A stretch of 55,315 nt of DNA from Bacteroidales bacterium UBA4788 (GCA_002402965.1 DHGW01000082.1:1-55315); one strand, 5' to 3'; counted from the stretch's first letter, positions 16,268-24,472 are shown. The notes: generated by a model from the letters alone, not told the origin. Numbers and translations are program-made.

Positions 16268-17131
16268 ATGCGTCAGTTAAAGATAACGAAGCAGGTCACT
16301 AACCGTGATACCCCTTCTCTTGACAAGTATTTGCAGGAGATTGGCAAGGTGGAGCTGATCTCGCCGGATGAGGAGGTTTCTCTGGCGCGACGTATCCGAT
16401 CCGGTGACCATGATGCACTGGCCAGGCTTGTAAAGGCTAACCTGAGATTTGTCGTTTCAGTGGCAAAACAGTATCAGAACCAGGGAATGACCCTTCCTGA
16501 CCTGATCAATGAAGGAAATCTCGGACTGATCAAGGCTGCCCAAAGGTTCGATGAGACCCGCGGGTTCAAATTCATCTCCTATGCGGTGTGGTGGATCCGT
16601 CAGGCCATCCTGCAATCACTTGCCGAACAGGCCAGGATAGTCAGGCTGCCCGTCAACAAGATAGGCTCCATCAACAGGATCAACAGGGCATACTCGAAGC
16701 TTGAACAGGAGTATGAAAGGGAGCCGTCTGCACAGGAGATAGCTGACCTTCTGGAGATTGCACCTGAGGATGTCAAGGAGGCAATTCGCACCAACGGACG
16801 TACACTGAGTATGGATGCCCCAATCAGCTCGGAAGAGGACAACAACATGTACGACGTGATGCAGAATGAAGACACGCCGAGTCCTGACCGCAATCTCATC
16901 AATGAATCGCTCTCATACGAGATAGAGAAGGCCCTGAACACACTCTCTCCCCGCGAGGCACGGGTACTGAAACTATATTTCGGCATTGGCATGAAACACC
17001 CGTTTACCCTTGAAGAGATTGGCGAAGAGCTGAAGCTGACCCGCGAGAGAGTGAGACAGATTAAGGAAAAGGCCATCAAAAGAATACAGTTCACTACCCG
17101 TTGCAGGATTTTAAAATCTTACCTGGGGTGA
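16268..17131 (+). CDS. rpoD: Primary sigma factor of RNA polymerase (RpoD/SigA type)
   Basis: A 287-residue sigma-70 protein of the short Bacteroidota kind, lacking region 1.1 and the non-conserved insertion. The start MRQLKITKQVTNRDTPSLDK holds region 1.2. Regions 2.1-2.4 follow (NLRFVVSVAKQYQNQG, DLINEGNLGLIKAAQRFD, FKFISYAVWWIRQAI), then region 3 and region 4.2 (FTLEEIGEELKLTRERVRQI), which contacts the -33 box. It should recognise the TTTG/TAnnTTTG promoters noted throughout the window. The ATG at 16268 was preferred over a TTG two codons upstream. It is divergent from rho and followed by rpe after 25 bases. Confidence 0.97.
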   Translation: MRQLKITKQVTNRDTPSLDKYLQEIGKVELISPDEEVSLARRIRSGDHDALARLVKANLRFVVSVAKQYQNQGMTLPDLINEGNLGLIKAAQRFDETRGFKFISYAVWWIRQAILQSLAEQARIVRLPVNKIGSINRINRAYSKLEQEYEREPSAQEIADLLEIAPEDVKEAIRTNGRTLSMDAPISSEEDNNMYDVMQNEDTPSPDRNLINESLSYEIEKALNTLSPREARVLKLYFGIGMKHPFTLEEIGEELKLTRERVRQIKEKAIKRIQFTTRCRILKSYLG

Positions 17132-17156
17132 TTTTTCAACCATTATTTCTTCAGAC

Positions 17157-17810
17157 ATGAGCCATCTTGTTGCACCCTCTCTTCTTGCTGCCGATTTTGC
17201 CAACCTCGCTTCCGAAGTGGAGATGATAAATGACAGTGAGGCCGACTGGCTTCATCTGGACATAATGGACGGGATCTTCGTTCCCAACATCTCATTCGGC
17301 TTTCCGGTGATGGAAGCCGTACGTGACCTTTCGGCCAAGCCGCTCGATGTTCACCTGATGATCACCGATCCCGACAGATACCTTGAACGGTTCAGGGAGG
17401 CAGGGGCGTCTACCCTGACGGTCCATTATGAAACCTGCAGACATCTGCACCGTACGGTGACAGAGATACGCAGGCTTGGGATGAGAGCCGGCGTGACACT
17501 CAATCCGCATTCACCGGTGATGCTGCTGAAAGATATACTGCCATATATTGATATGGTGTTGCTGATGACAGTGAACCCAGGCTATGGGGGACAGATCTTC
17601 ATCCCGGGCAGCATCAACAAGATTGGCGAACTCCGGAGCATGATTGACGAGGGGGGGTATGATGTTCTTATTGAGGTCGATGGCGGGGTTGATCTTCAGA
17701 ATGCTCCGGTCCTTGTACATGCCGGGGTTGATGTGCTCGTGGCAGGCAGCACGGTCTTTTCATCATCAAACCCTGCAGAGGTGATCAGGAGGCTGAAAGA
17801 GCCGGTCTGA
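17157..17810 (+). CDS. rpe: Ribulose-phosphate 3-epimerase
   Basis: A 217-residue TIM barrel that interconverts ribulose 5-phosphate and xylulose 5-phosphate in the pentose phosphate pathway. It has VAPSLLAADFANL at the start, DWLHLDIMDGIFVPNISFG (residue ~29, catalytic Asp and metal-binding His), DVHLMI, MTVNPGYGGQ (near 140) and EVDGGV (near 178, second catalytic Asp). Length is standard. It follows the sigma gene by 25 bases and is probably co-transcribed, a pairing without an obvious metabolic link. Its stop codon forms the loop of a short hairpin. Confidence 0.97.
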   Translation: MSHLVAPSLLAADFANLASEVEMINDSEADWLHLDIMDGIFVPNISFGFPVMEAVRDLSAKPLDVHLMITDPDRYLERFREAGASTLTVHYETCRHLHRTVTEIRRLGMRAGVTLNPHSPVMLLKDILPYIDMVLLMTVNPGYGGQIFIPGSINKIGELRSMIDEGGYDVLIEVDGGVDLQNAPVLVHAGVDVLVAGSTVFSSSNPAEVIRRLKEPV

Positions 17811-17817
17811 GACCGGC
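17801..17817. terminator. Hairpin with the rpe stop codon in its loop
   Basis: GCCGGTC (17801-17807) and GACCGGC (17811-17817) are perfectly complementary, with only the stop codon TGA between them. No U-run follows, so it may act as a weak bidirectional end, an mRNA 3' stabiliser, or have no role. rpe and miaA converge here. Confidence 0.45.
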
Positions 17818-17861
17818 AACTCCTTCTGGCAGTTGTCAAAACAGGAGGCCATCCGCACCTG

Positions 17862-18767
17862 CTACTCCTCCAGTTGGCTTTCTATCCAGGAAATCATCAT
17901 TTCCCTTTCCGACGCATCAAACCAGTTTATCTCACTGTCTCTGTTCCACCATGTGAGTTGTTTGCGCGCATAGCGCCGCGTGTTCCTTTTTATGAGCATG
18001 ATAGCCTGTTCACGTGTGATTTCTCTGTCGAACCACCTGAACATCTCCCGGTAACCCACCGTATTGAGGGCATTGAGGCCCCGGTACTGAATCAGTGAAG
18101 CAGCCTCATCTTCCAGCCCCTCACTGATCATTCTGTCAACCCTCGCGTCAATCCTGCGGTAAAGCTCGCTCCTCTCCCTTGTAATCCCGGCCTTGAGAAT
18201 CCTGAAGCCGCGCTCCCTCACCGGTGCCGTGAGATAAGAGGAGTAGGGTCTGCCGGTGCTTGCAGTGATCTCCAGGGCGCGGAGTATGCGGCGTGGATTG
18301 TGAAGGTCGACCTTTGCATAATATCCGGGATCAACCATTTTCAGGGCCATGCGTAGCCCTGCTATGCCTTCCCTGCTGTACATCCCTGCATATTTTTGCC
18401 TTACAGCCGGATCAGTATCGGGTATGTCATCCATCCCCCGGCATATGGCATCCATGTAGAGCATGGAACCTCCTGTCATAATTGCAACAGGGTTGGAAGC
18501 AAAGAGGGTGGGAAGCAGTGCCATCACATCCCTCTCGAAGAGGCTAACACTGTAATAATCAGTAACCGAAAGGAATCCGATGAAATGGTGTCTTACCCTT
18601 GAGAGCTGTTTCTCATCCGGAGCGGCGGTACCTGTCTTCATCTCACGGTAGAACTGCCGTGAGTCACAGGATATGATTTCACAGTGCAGTCTTGATGCCA
18701 GATCTACGGCAAATTCGGTTTTCCCTACACCGGTGGGGCCGGGCAGGACGATAAGGGTATTCTTCAT
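17862..18767 (-). CDS. miaA: tRNA dimethylallyltransferase
   Basis: A 301-residue enzyme that transfers a dimethylallyl group to A37 of tRNAs reading UNN codons. The P-loop GPTGVGKTEFA lies at residue ~9, the DSRQFYREMKTGTA segment near 35 holds the catalytic Asp, HHFIGFLSVTDYYSV follows near 65, and the GGSMLYMDAI loop is near 97. The C-terminal RNTRRYARKQLTWWNRD (about 263) binds the anticodon stem. Start and length agree with the family. The pRiA4b ORF-3-like gene lies 21 bases upstream on the same strand. Confidence 0.96.
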   Translation of the reverse strand: MKNTLIVLPGPTGVGKTEFAVDLASRLHCEIISCDSRQFYREMKTGTAAPDEKQLSRVRHHFIGFLSVTDYYSVSLFERDVMALLPTLFASNPVAIMTGGSMLYMDAICRGMDDIPDTDPAVRQKYAGMYSREGIAGLRMALKMVDPGYYAKVDLHNPRRILRALEITASTGRPYSSYLTAPVRERGFRILKAGITRERSELYRRIDARVDRMISEGLEDEAASLIQYRGLNALNTVGYREMFRWFDREITREQAIMLIKRNTRRYARKQLTWWNRDSEINWFDASEREMMISWIESQLEE

Positions 18768-18788
18768 GTGACCGGGCAGCGGGAGGGA

Positions 18789-19361
18789 TTAATCCTCCTC
18801 CTCCTCATCCAGGCTTTCGCTGGTATCGAATTCCGAGAGGTCTTCATCATCTTCGCCTTCGAAGAAGATCTCATCGTCAACGACATCTTCGTCAACGTCG
18901 ACATCATCCTCATCATCATCGGTGACAACGAGGTTGTTGTATTTCTTGCGGGCGACACCTCCGAAGGTAACCTGTTTGGGAGGCAATCCCTTCGAATTGG
19001 TGCAAACCGGGTACTCCTTATCATCCTCCTCCTTGAACTCACCCACATATTCCACAAACAGAGCCCTGTCATTAAAGAAATCAAACACATAGAGCAGTTT
19101 CTGGTTCTTGCGGAAGATTACTTCCTCTAGTACGGCATTCTCCATGGTGGAAGATCCGGCGCCCATGTCAAACAGGGTGAATTCCTCCTCTTTCTCCCAA
19201 CTCTCTGTTGCCATAAAGAATGAGGCTATCTGGGACCTGTCAAACTCAAGCTCCTCCTGCAGGGCATTGTGAAAATCAAGCAAATTCTGATTGTCGAGAA
19301 ACTCAAACTCCCTCACAAATGCCTCATCTTCATCAGATAACACCACGAATCTGTAAACCAT
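18789..19361 (-). CDS. pRiA4b ORF-3-like protein with acidic tail
   Basis: About 190 residues. The N-terminal 130 resemble the plasmid pRiA4b ORF-3-like domain: VYRFVVLSDEDEAFVREFEF, then DFHNALQEEL, then the LLYVFDFFNDRALFVEY segment. This domain is often annotated as an 'IS1096 passenger TnpR-like' protein, but no transposon ends or transposase are near, and it is a usual chromosomal gene in Bacteroidota. The last ~50 residues are almost wholly Asp/Glu, suggesting a disordered, basic-partner-binding tail. The ATG at 19361 was chosen over a GTG three codons earlier. It precedes miaA by 21 bases. Function is unknown. Confidence 0.78.
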   Translation of the reverse strand: MVYRFVVLSDEDEAFVREFEFLDNQNLLDFHNALQEELEFDRSQIASFFMATESWEKEEEFTLFDMGAGSSTMENAVLEEVIFRKNQKLLYVFDFFNDRALFVEYVGEFKEEDDKEYPVCTNSKGLPPKQVTFGGVARKKYNNLVVTDDDEDDVDVDEDVVDDEIFFEGEDDEDLSEFDTSESLDEEEED

Positions 19362-19410
19362 GACATTCACTTTTTGAACCTGTGCAATTTAATATTTTTT
19401 ATATATAGAT

Positions 19411-20550
19411 TCACCTCGCCTTATTTTTTTTTAGCAGGAAGCTGATCGTATCCGTATTGTCTGCATAATCCCATAATTCGGGCTGTTGCGTTGTGCCAAA
19501 GGGAAGGTAGCCATGCCCTGCAACGCATTGCAGCAACTCTCCCTCCATCTCCGGAGGTGCAAAAGGGAGGTCCTCCTGATGGTAAAACTCATAATGAACT
19601 ACAGCCATCGGAGGCGAGAGTGATGGTGATTCCCTGAACAGTACAAATCCGCCGTCAAAGAACCGCTCCCTGTTCACAATCATTACGGCTTTGTTGTGAT
19701 CATAGTTCACGGAGTATTTGTAATGGGAACGCAGTGTGCCGTACCTGCTCCAGTGGCGGGTCAGGCTCTCAGGATCATATCCTTCTGGAAGGTAAAGCTT
19801 TATGACGTTCCGGCACCCCAGTCCGAAATAGGTAAAGATGTCGTCACCCAGAAGCCCGAGTTCCCCGGGTGACTCCGTGCCGTCAATGATTGCGATGCTG
19901 TTGCGGTTTCGGCGGATGATGGAAGGAATATTCCTGAAATAGTATTCGAAATACCTTGATGTGTTGTTGCTTCCGGTTGCAATCACCTTCGTGAATCCCT
20001 TCAGCCTTTCTGTTGTGAGCTCAATCATGGGAGTGAATGCCTGGTCTATCGCTGAAAGAGTCTCGCTCACAGCTTTCATCAGGTGCTCATCCTTTGAACT
20101 GAGCCTTGCCTGCAGGCGGTTGCCGGTAATGAGCACGCAGAGCAGGTCATGGAATCCCACCATGGGTATGTTGCCTGCCATTACCACACTGACAGTTTCC
20201 GGTTCACGCTCCTCATTAAGCCCGGGGTAGGCCGAAAGCCACCTTGTAAGTTTTTCGCTGGTCAGGATATTGCCGGTGGCCTCAACTGCCCGCCTGGTAT
20301 TCTCAGGAGTGAACCACGGATTCGAGAGATGGAGTGATTCAATCAGAGCAGCAAATCGCCCTGCATGGCCTGTCCGGACACCCGCTGCGCCATCCCGCAT
20401 TACTGTTCCAAGGGCTGCGAAAGCCTCGATACCACGTTCCGTTGTCAGATGTTCACCTTTCACACGGGCAAAGGTAAAAAATGAAGATGATAATTTTCCG
20501 GGCTGGAATATGATTTTCGCGGGGACGGCTCCTGACACTCTCCCCAACAT
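19411..20550 (-). CDS. Acyl-CoA reductase, LuxC family
   Basis: A protein of up to 379 residues matching the LuxC/acyl-CoA reductase family, which reduces acyl-CoA or acyl-thioester to aldehyde with NADPH. Recognisable parts are ETVSVVMAGNIPMVGFHDLLC (about residue 117 on), LSSKDEHLM, VIATGSNNTSRYFEYYF (near 190), and FGLGCRNVIKLYLPEG (near 255), with a Cys in the catalytic position. The product's use in Bacteroidota is not established. The start is uncertain: the ATG at 20550 has an A-rich leader, but family similarity begins near residue 36. A GTG at 20463 lies just after a TACCTTTG (20476-20469) that could be a -7 box, which would give an almost leaderless mRNA. It is divergent from the permease gene. 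Confidence 0.82.
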   Translation of the reverse strand: MLGRVSGAVPAKIIFQPGKLSSSFFTFARVKGEHLTTERGIEAFAALGTVMRDGAAGVRTGHAGRFAALIESLHLSNPWFTPENTRRAVEATGNILTSEKLTRWLSAYPGLNEEREPETVSVVMAGNIPMVGFHDLLCVLITGNRLQARLSSKDEHLMKAVSETLSAIDQAFTPMIELTTERLKGFTKVIATGSNNTSRYFEYYFRNIPSIIRRNRNSIAIIDGTESPGELGLLGDDIFTYFGLGCRNVIKLYLPEGYDPESLTRHWSRYGTLRSHYKYSVNYDHNKAVMIVNRERFFDGGFVLFRESPSLSPPMAVVHYEFYHQEDLPFAPPEMEGELLQCVAGHGYLPFGTTQQPELWDYADNTDTISFLLKKNKAR

Positions 20551-20622
20551 TTTTTGAGACTCATATGCAGTAATTAAGAAAAGCAGTATCTTAGTTCCTT
20601 CTTACAATCCGGAGGAAGTACA

Positions 20623-21864
20623 GTGAGAGGTTTAACGTTGTTCTGGGAGAACATAAGGGTTGCATTTAAGGCAATCAGGTCGAACAGGGTGAGGGCAGTG
20701 CTGACAATGTCCATAATTGCGTTTGGCATCATGGCTCTAGTAGGCATTCTTACCGCCATTGACGGTCTGAAGAGCACACTGACCGAGCAGTTCACAATGA
20801 TGGGCGCCAACTCATTCTCAATCACCTCAAGATCAATGAGGGTGCAAATGGGCGACCAGCATTACAGAACAAGAAATCACCTCAACATCACCTACCGTGA
20901 AGCAGTGGAGTTCAAGGAGAAGTTCAGGGAGCCGGCATGGGTGTCTGTATCATTCAATGCATCAGGAATGGCGGAGTACCGCTTTGGCAACAAAAAGACC
21001 AATCCAAATATTTCAATCATTGGTGCTGATGAAAACTACCTTACAGTTGCGGGCCAGGAGATCGAATCAGGGCGCAACTTCTCACAGGAGGACCTGCTTG
21101 GCAACAGGCATGTTGTTCTGATAGGTCAGGATATTGTGCGGTTTCTTTTCCCGGGTGTCGATCCGATAGGGAAGGAGATAGGCCTGCCGGGACTGAAGCT
21201 TACCGTAATCGGCGTTGTCAGGAGCATGGGTGCCAGCATGATGGGAACTGACCAGGTGACGATCATCCCGATCACTACCGCCAGGCAATATTTCTCAAGG
21301 CCGAATATTACATATAATATCGGAGTCATGCCCCAGAAATCGGTCAGCCTTGATATGATGACGAGCGAGGCAGAGGGGATCTTCCGCATAGTTCGCAACC
21401 TTGACCCGAGGGATGAGTCGGATTTCAACATTCAGAAGAGTGATACCATCATTGAGATGCTAATGGAAAACATCAGGTACGTCACCCTGGCTGCCACCAT
21501 AATTGGCCTCATTACACTGTTCGGTGCTGCGGTGGGACTGATGAACATCATGTTGGTATCGGTGACGGAGCGAACGAGGGAGATCGGTGTAAGAAAGGCC
21601 CTCGGTGCAAGAAAATCGGTAATCAGACAGCAGTTCCTCTTTGAATCGGTGATTATCGGACAGTTGGGAGGCCTGCTCGGCATCCTGGCCGGTATACTGA
21701 TCGGCAACCTTGTATCACTGGGTATGGGTTCAAGTTTTACAGTCCCGTGGCTATGGGTTATCGGAGGAGTCCTTGCATGTTTCGTGGTTGGCATTGCTTC
21801 AGGTTATTTCCCGGCAGTAAAGGCCTCTGCGATTGATCCAATTGAGGCGCTGCGCTATGAGTAA
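20623..21864 (+). CDS. MacB/FtsX-type ABC transporter permease
   Basis: A 413-residue inner-membrane permease. One helix near the N-terminus (about 27-47) is followed by the MacB-type periplasmic domain (~50-270), then three C-terminal helices (~285-310, 340-365, 380-400). The segment VTERTREIGVRKALGARKSVI, read here as the usual coupling motif around residue 310, is diagnostic for the family. Such permeases pair with an ATPase and move lipoproteins or peptides, or drive mechanotransmission. No ATPase gene is adjacent, so the partner is encoded elsewhere. The GTG start is supported by GGAGGA at 20611-20616, one of few strong Shine-Dalgarno sequences in the window. Confidence 0.92.
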   Translation: MRGLTLFWENIRVAFKAIRSNRVRAVLTMSIIAFGIMALVGILTAIDGLKSTLTEQFTMMGANSFSITSRSMRVQMGDQHYRTRNHLNITYREAVEFKEKFREPAWVSVSFNASGMAEYRFGNKKTNPNISIIGADENYLTVAGQEIESGRNFSQEDLLGNRHVVLIGQDIVRFLFPGVDPIGKEIGLPGLKLTVIGVVRSMGASMMGTDQVTIIPITTARQYFSRPNITYNIGVMPQKSVSLDMMTSEAEGIFRIVRNLDPRDESDFNIQKSDTIIEMLMENIRYVTLAATIIGLITLFGAAVGLMNIMLVSVTERTREIGVRKALGARKSVIRQQFLFESVIIGQLGGLLGILAGILIGNLVSLGMGSSFTVPWLWVIGGVLACFVVGIASGYFPAVKASAIDPIEALRYE

Positions 21865-21913
21865 ATGACATTGCAGAAAATGTTTATTACTGAAGGTTGA
21901 AACAGGCAAAGCG

Positions 21914-22291
21914 ATGAGCATAGAGATAATCCAGCCAGGATCAAACAACATACCGCGGATCACTTATGACCAGGATGAGGATGTGCTGAGCATTACCGGC
22001 CGCTCGATTGCTGAGAGGCCGGAAGTCATCTACGCTCCTCTCGAGGAATGGATCAAAGCACACCTGAACAGGTTCACCACTCTCAGGCTGGTAATATTTC
22101 TGGAGTATATCAACAGCGGTTCCTCGAAGGCGCTGCGCGATGTGCTGAGGATGATCAGCGGATACAGGGCTCCCCGTTACAGGATACGCATCACCTGGCT
22201 CTACGAGGAGGATGATGAGTCGATGCACGAACTGGGTGAACATTACCGCGATGCCGCCGGAGTCAACATGGACGTGCAGATGGTTTTGTGA
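21914..22291 (+). CDS. SiaC-like (DUF1987) regulatory phosphoprotein
   Basis: A 125-residue protein of the DUF1987/SiaC family. It shows the usual N-terminal strand pattern with PRITYDQDEDVLSITGRSI (residue ~15), the PLEEWI helix start, FLEYINSGSSKAL (about 59) and ITWLYEEDDESMHELGE near 95. In Pseudomonas, SiaC is phosphorylated on a Ser/Thr by a kinase (SiaB) and controls a diguanylate cyclase; the SSK segment is a candidate site here by analogy. No SiaB-like kinase, phosphatase or cyclase is next to it, so its partners must lie elsewhere. It follows the permease by 49 bases. Confidence 0.82.
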   Translation: MSIEIIQPGSNNIPRITYDQDEDVLSITGRSIAERPEVIYAPLEEWIKAHLNRFTTLRLVIFLEYINSGSSKALRDVLRMISGYRAPRYRIRITWLYEEDDESMHELGEHYRDAAGVNMDVQMVL

Positions 22292-22342
22292 ACGTCTCCC
22301 TGATTGCATCATCCCGATGCAAACCCACATATATATATAACA

Positions 22343-22370
22343 TAGCGGGAGGTCTGGAGACCTCCCGCTA
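22343..22370. terminator. Perfect palindrome between convergent siaC-like and gap genes
   Basis: TAGCGGGAGGTCT (22343-22355) is exactly complementary to AGACCTCCCGCTA (22358-22370), with a two-base centre. It is placed where transcripts from both directions end. There is an A-run at 22375-22380 on the plus strand, giving a U-rich stretch before, not after, the hairpin for gap. It is probably a bidirectional terminator or mRNA end-stabiliser. Confidence 0.7.
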
Positions 22371-22397
22371 CGGTAAAAAAATGCAGTATTGTGTTGA

Positions 22398-23408
22398 TCA
22401 GAGCGTCTTGCCCATCATCTCGATGAGGTCAACGCATCTGGCCGAATAACCCCACTCATTGTCATACCATGCAAGGACCTTGATCATGTTGCCGTTAACC
22501 ATGGTGCTCTGTGCATCGAATATTGAGGAAGCTGGATTGTGGATCACATCAACGGAGACAATCTCGTCTTCAGTATATTCAAGTATCCCCTTCATGGGAC
22601 CTTCAGCAGCCTTCTTGATTGCTGCATTGATTTCTTCCTTTGTTGCAGTTTTCTTCAGCACTGCAACAAGATCAACCAGTGAACCTGTGGGGGTCGGGAC
22701 CCTGACAGAGATGCCATCAAGTTTACCCTTCAGGTCTGGAATGATCTTCCCGACAGATTTGGCGGCACCGGTGGTGGTTGGTATCTGTGAGAGAGCAGCT
22801 GACCTGGCCCTGCGCAGATCCTTATGCGGCAGGTCCAGAATACGCTGGTCATTGGTGTAGGAGTGTATCGTGGTCATGTAACCAAGCTCAATCCCGAAGT
22901 TGTCATTAAGAACCTTTGCCACGGGAGCAAGACAGTTGGTGGTGCATGAAGCATTCGAAACGCATAAGTGCTCTGGCTTAAGAGCCTCGTCATTGACGCC
23001 AACCACTATCATTGCATCAATGGCATCCTTTGCAGGAACGGTAAGGATAACCTTCTTCGCGCCGTTCTTGAGATGATCGCCGTAACCGCCCTTGGGGCTT
23101 TCTTTCGAGGTGAAAATACCGGTTGATTCAATTACGATGTCGGGTGTGACTTCCCAGGGAATTGCTGCAGGATTCTTTTCTGCCGTGACCTTTATCTTGT
23201 CACCCCTGACAATTATATTCTGGTCATCATATGTGACACCGGGGAACTGCCCCTGAGTAGAGTCATACTTCAGGAGATGAGCAAGGGTTTTTGTATCGGT
23301 AAGGTCATTGATCCCTACAAATTCAATATTGGGATTTTCAAATGCCAGTTTGAACACATTGCGGCCAATCCTTCCGAAACCGTTGATTGCTACTTTAATC
23401 TTTGCCAT
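22398..23408 (-). CDS. gap: Glyceraldehyde-3-phosphate dehydrogenase
   Basis: A 336-residue glycolytic enzyme that oxidises glyceraldehyde 3-phosphate to 1,3-bisphosphoglycerate using NAD. It has the start AKIKVAINGFGRIGRNVFKL, the catalytic SNASCTTNCLAP (Cys near residue 152), the TTIHSYTNDQ loop, RRARSAAL, VRVPTPTGS and the C-terminal SYDNEWGYS-like motif, here AWYDNEWGYSARCVDL. The ATG at 23408 was chosen because upstream codons have no family similarity and a strong promoter ends just upstream. Transcribed alone, convergent with the SiaC-like gene. Confidence 0.98.
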   Translation of the reverse strand: MAKIKVAINGFGRIGRNVFKLAFENPNIEFVGINDLTDTKTLAHLLKYDSTQGQFPGVTYDDQNIIVRGDKIKVTAEKNPAAIPWEVTPDIVIESTGIFTSKESPKGGYGDHLKNGAKKVILTVPAKDAIDAMIVVGVNDEALKPEHLCVSNASCTTNCLAPVAKVLNDNFGIELGYMTTIHSYTNDQRILDLPHKDLRRARSAALSQIPTTTGAAKSVGKIIPDLKGKLDGISVRVPTPTGSLVDLVAVLKKTATKEEINAAIKKAAEGPMKGILEYTEDEIVSVDVIHNPASSIFDAQSTMVNGNMIKVLAWYDNEWGYSARCVDLIEMMGKTL

Positions 23409-23443
23409 TGTTATATAGTTAATATGGTTACTTAAACGAGTGA

Positions 23444-23474
23444 CAAAAATATAAAATAAAAAGGAGAGGCCAAA
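23444..23474 (-). promoter_or_regulatory. Bacteroidota-type promoter of gap
   Basis: On the minus strand TTTG (23474-23471), a 19-base spacer and TATTTTTG (23451-23444) match the consensus perfectly. The leader to the ATG at 23408 would be about 30 bases. Confidence 0.85.
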
Positions 23475-23486
23475 TATGAGTGACAA

Positions 23487-24281
23487 TTATTCTGCGGGCC
23501 TCCTGCGGAGAAGGTCGCGGAGACCGCGCTGGTTGACCGGGTCAAGGATCATCCCGATGCGGTAACTCACAAATAGTGAAGGGAAAAACTGTTTATTGTC
23601 ATCGCTGGCCATGATGGGGATTGTCTTTGTAAAGGCATGCAGTGATGCGCCTACCTCCAGTGCGTGTGTGATCCTGTCATTCTTGCTGTATTCGAAGTTG
23701 AAGCCACTGCGTCCGTAGAGCCCGGGATATAGCTTAATTTCATCGAACCCCTTGAAGAAAGAGGCCTTGCTGACGATGTCGAGTGGCTGGTGAATGGTGA
23801 GGTCGAACTTCTGCTCCTCTGTGTCATAAAACCGTTCGTTCAGAATAATGGCTATCTTGTAGTAGATTGGTTTCGCGAAGAGGAGGGTGGCGCCGCCGCC
23901 GCCGAACCAGCTTATGGATACTCCGCCAAGGTCATGCTTGCCGAAAAGCTCTACCTGGTAGCCTGCTCCTGCACCGACGGTCCATGTGGAATTCAGTTTG
24001 CCGAATACAAACGAGGTCGGGCTCTGGAAATAGTAATTTGAAAGCTTTATCTCCTTTGGATGTTTAAAGCCTTCAACACTTCCTTCAAGAAACCAGCGAT
24101 GACTTGGTTTGATCTGCCTTAGATCACGGTAAATAACGGACCACCCGTCTGAATTGAGGGCAGCACCCAATGACCACTCATTGCGCCAGAACATTCTGTC
24201 CTGCGGGTCAAGGTCTCCCTGTGCCGCAAGCGGCCCGCAGATCAAAACAAAGAAAATAACGTGCCACAATCTCTTAATCAT
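23487..24281 (-). CDS. Exported protein, predicted small outer-membrane beta-barrel
   Basis: A 264-residue protein I cannot assign to a named family. A signal peptide (about 1-20, ending LAAQG) is followed by alternating aromatic and polar strands such as EWSLGAALNSDGWSVIY, FVFGKLNSTWTVGAGAGYQ and LFVSYRIGMIL, the pattern of an 8- to 10-stranded outer-membrane barrel. The C-terminus ends in a basic stretch (RGLRDLLRRRPAE), not the usual terminal aromatic residue. It sits between gap and a small lipoprotein on the same strand. The gap promoter lies just past its stop, so the two genes are probably separate units. Confidence 0.7.
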   Translation of the reverse strand: MIKRLWHVIFFVLICGPLAAQGDLDPQDRMFWRNEWSLGAALNSDGWSVIYRDLRQIKPSHRWFLEGSVEGFKHPKEIKLSNYYFQSPTSFVFGKLNSTWTVGAGAGYQVELFGKHDLGGVSISWFGGGGATLLFAKPIYYKIAIILNERFYDTEEQKFDLTIHQPLDIVSKASFFKGFDEIKLYPGLYGRSGFNFEYSKNDRITHALEVGASLHAFTKTIPIMASDDNKQFFPSLFVSYRIGMILDPVNQRGLRDLLRRRPAE

Positions 24282-24323
24282 GTTATACAGATGTTAAGAC
24301 TGGCAGCGGGGGAGAATTGATGA

Positions 24324-24449
24324 TCAGCCTGCCTGCTCCGTCAAAACGGTATCTGCACTGCTGTATGCCGGGCATGCAGCTTTGTTACATGAACTGAGCG
24401 CCAGTGCAGCAATGAATGCAAGGACAACGATGAGACCAACTTTTTTCAT
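24324..24449 (-). CDS. Small predicted lipoprotein, 41 aa
   Basis: A short frame reading MKKVGLIVVLAFIAALALSS then Cys: two Lys, a hydrophobic run and a lipobox LSSC with the lipidated Cys at residue 21. The mature part is only 21 residues (CNKAACPAY and a short acidic tail). A perfect -7 box (24480-24473) lies 24 bases upstream, and the frame ends in TGA before the barrel gene starts at 24281. Tiny lipoproteins of this kind are common in Bacteroidota and usually unannotated. A second Cys six residues on could form a disulfide or bind metal; function unknown. Confidence 0.72.
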   Translation of the reverse strand: MKKVGLIVVLAFIAALALSSCNKAACPAYSSADTVLTEQAG

Positions 24450-24472
24450 AATACCTGCCTTTAAGTCTGAGA

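Noticed and set aside
18789..19361. Mobile element suggested by the usual 'IS1096 passenger TnpR-like' name of the pRiA4b ORF-3-like family
   Set aside because: No transposase, inverted repeats or target duplications flank it, and base composition matches the neighbours. The name reflects old annotation.
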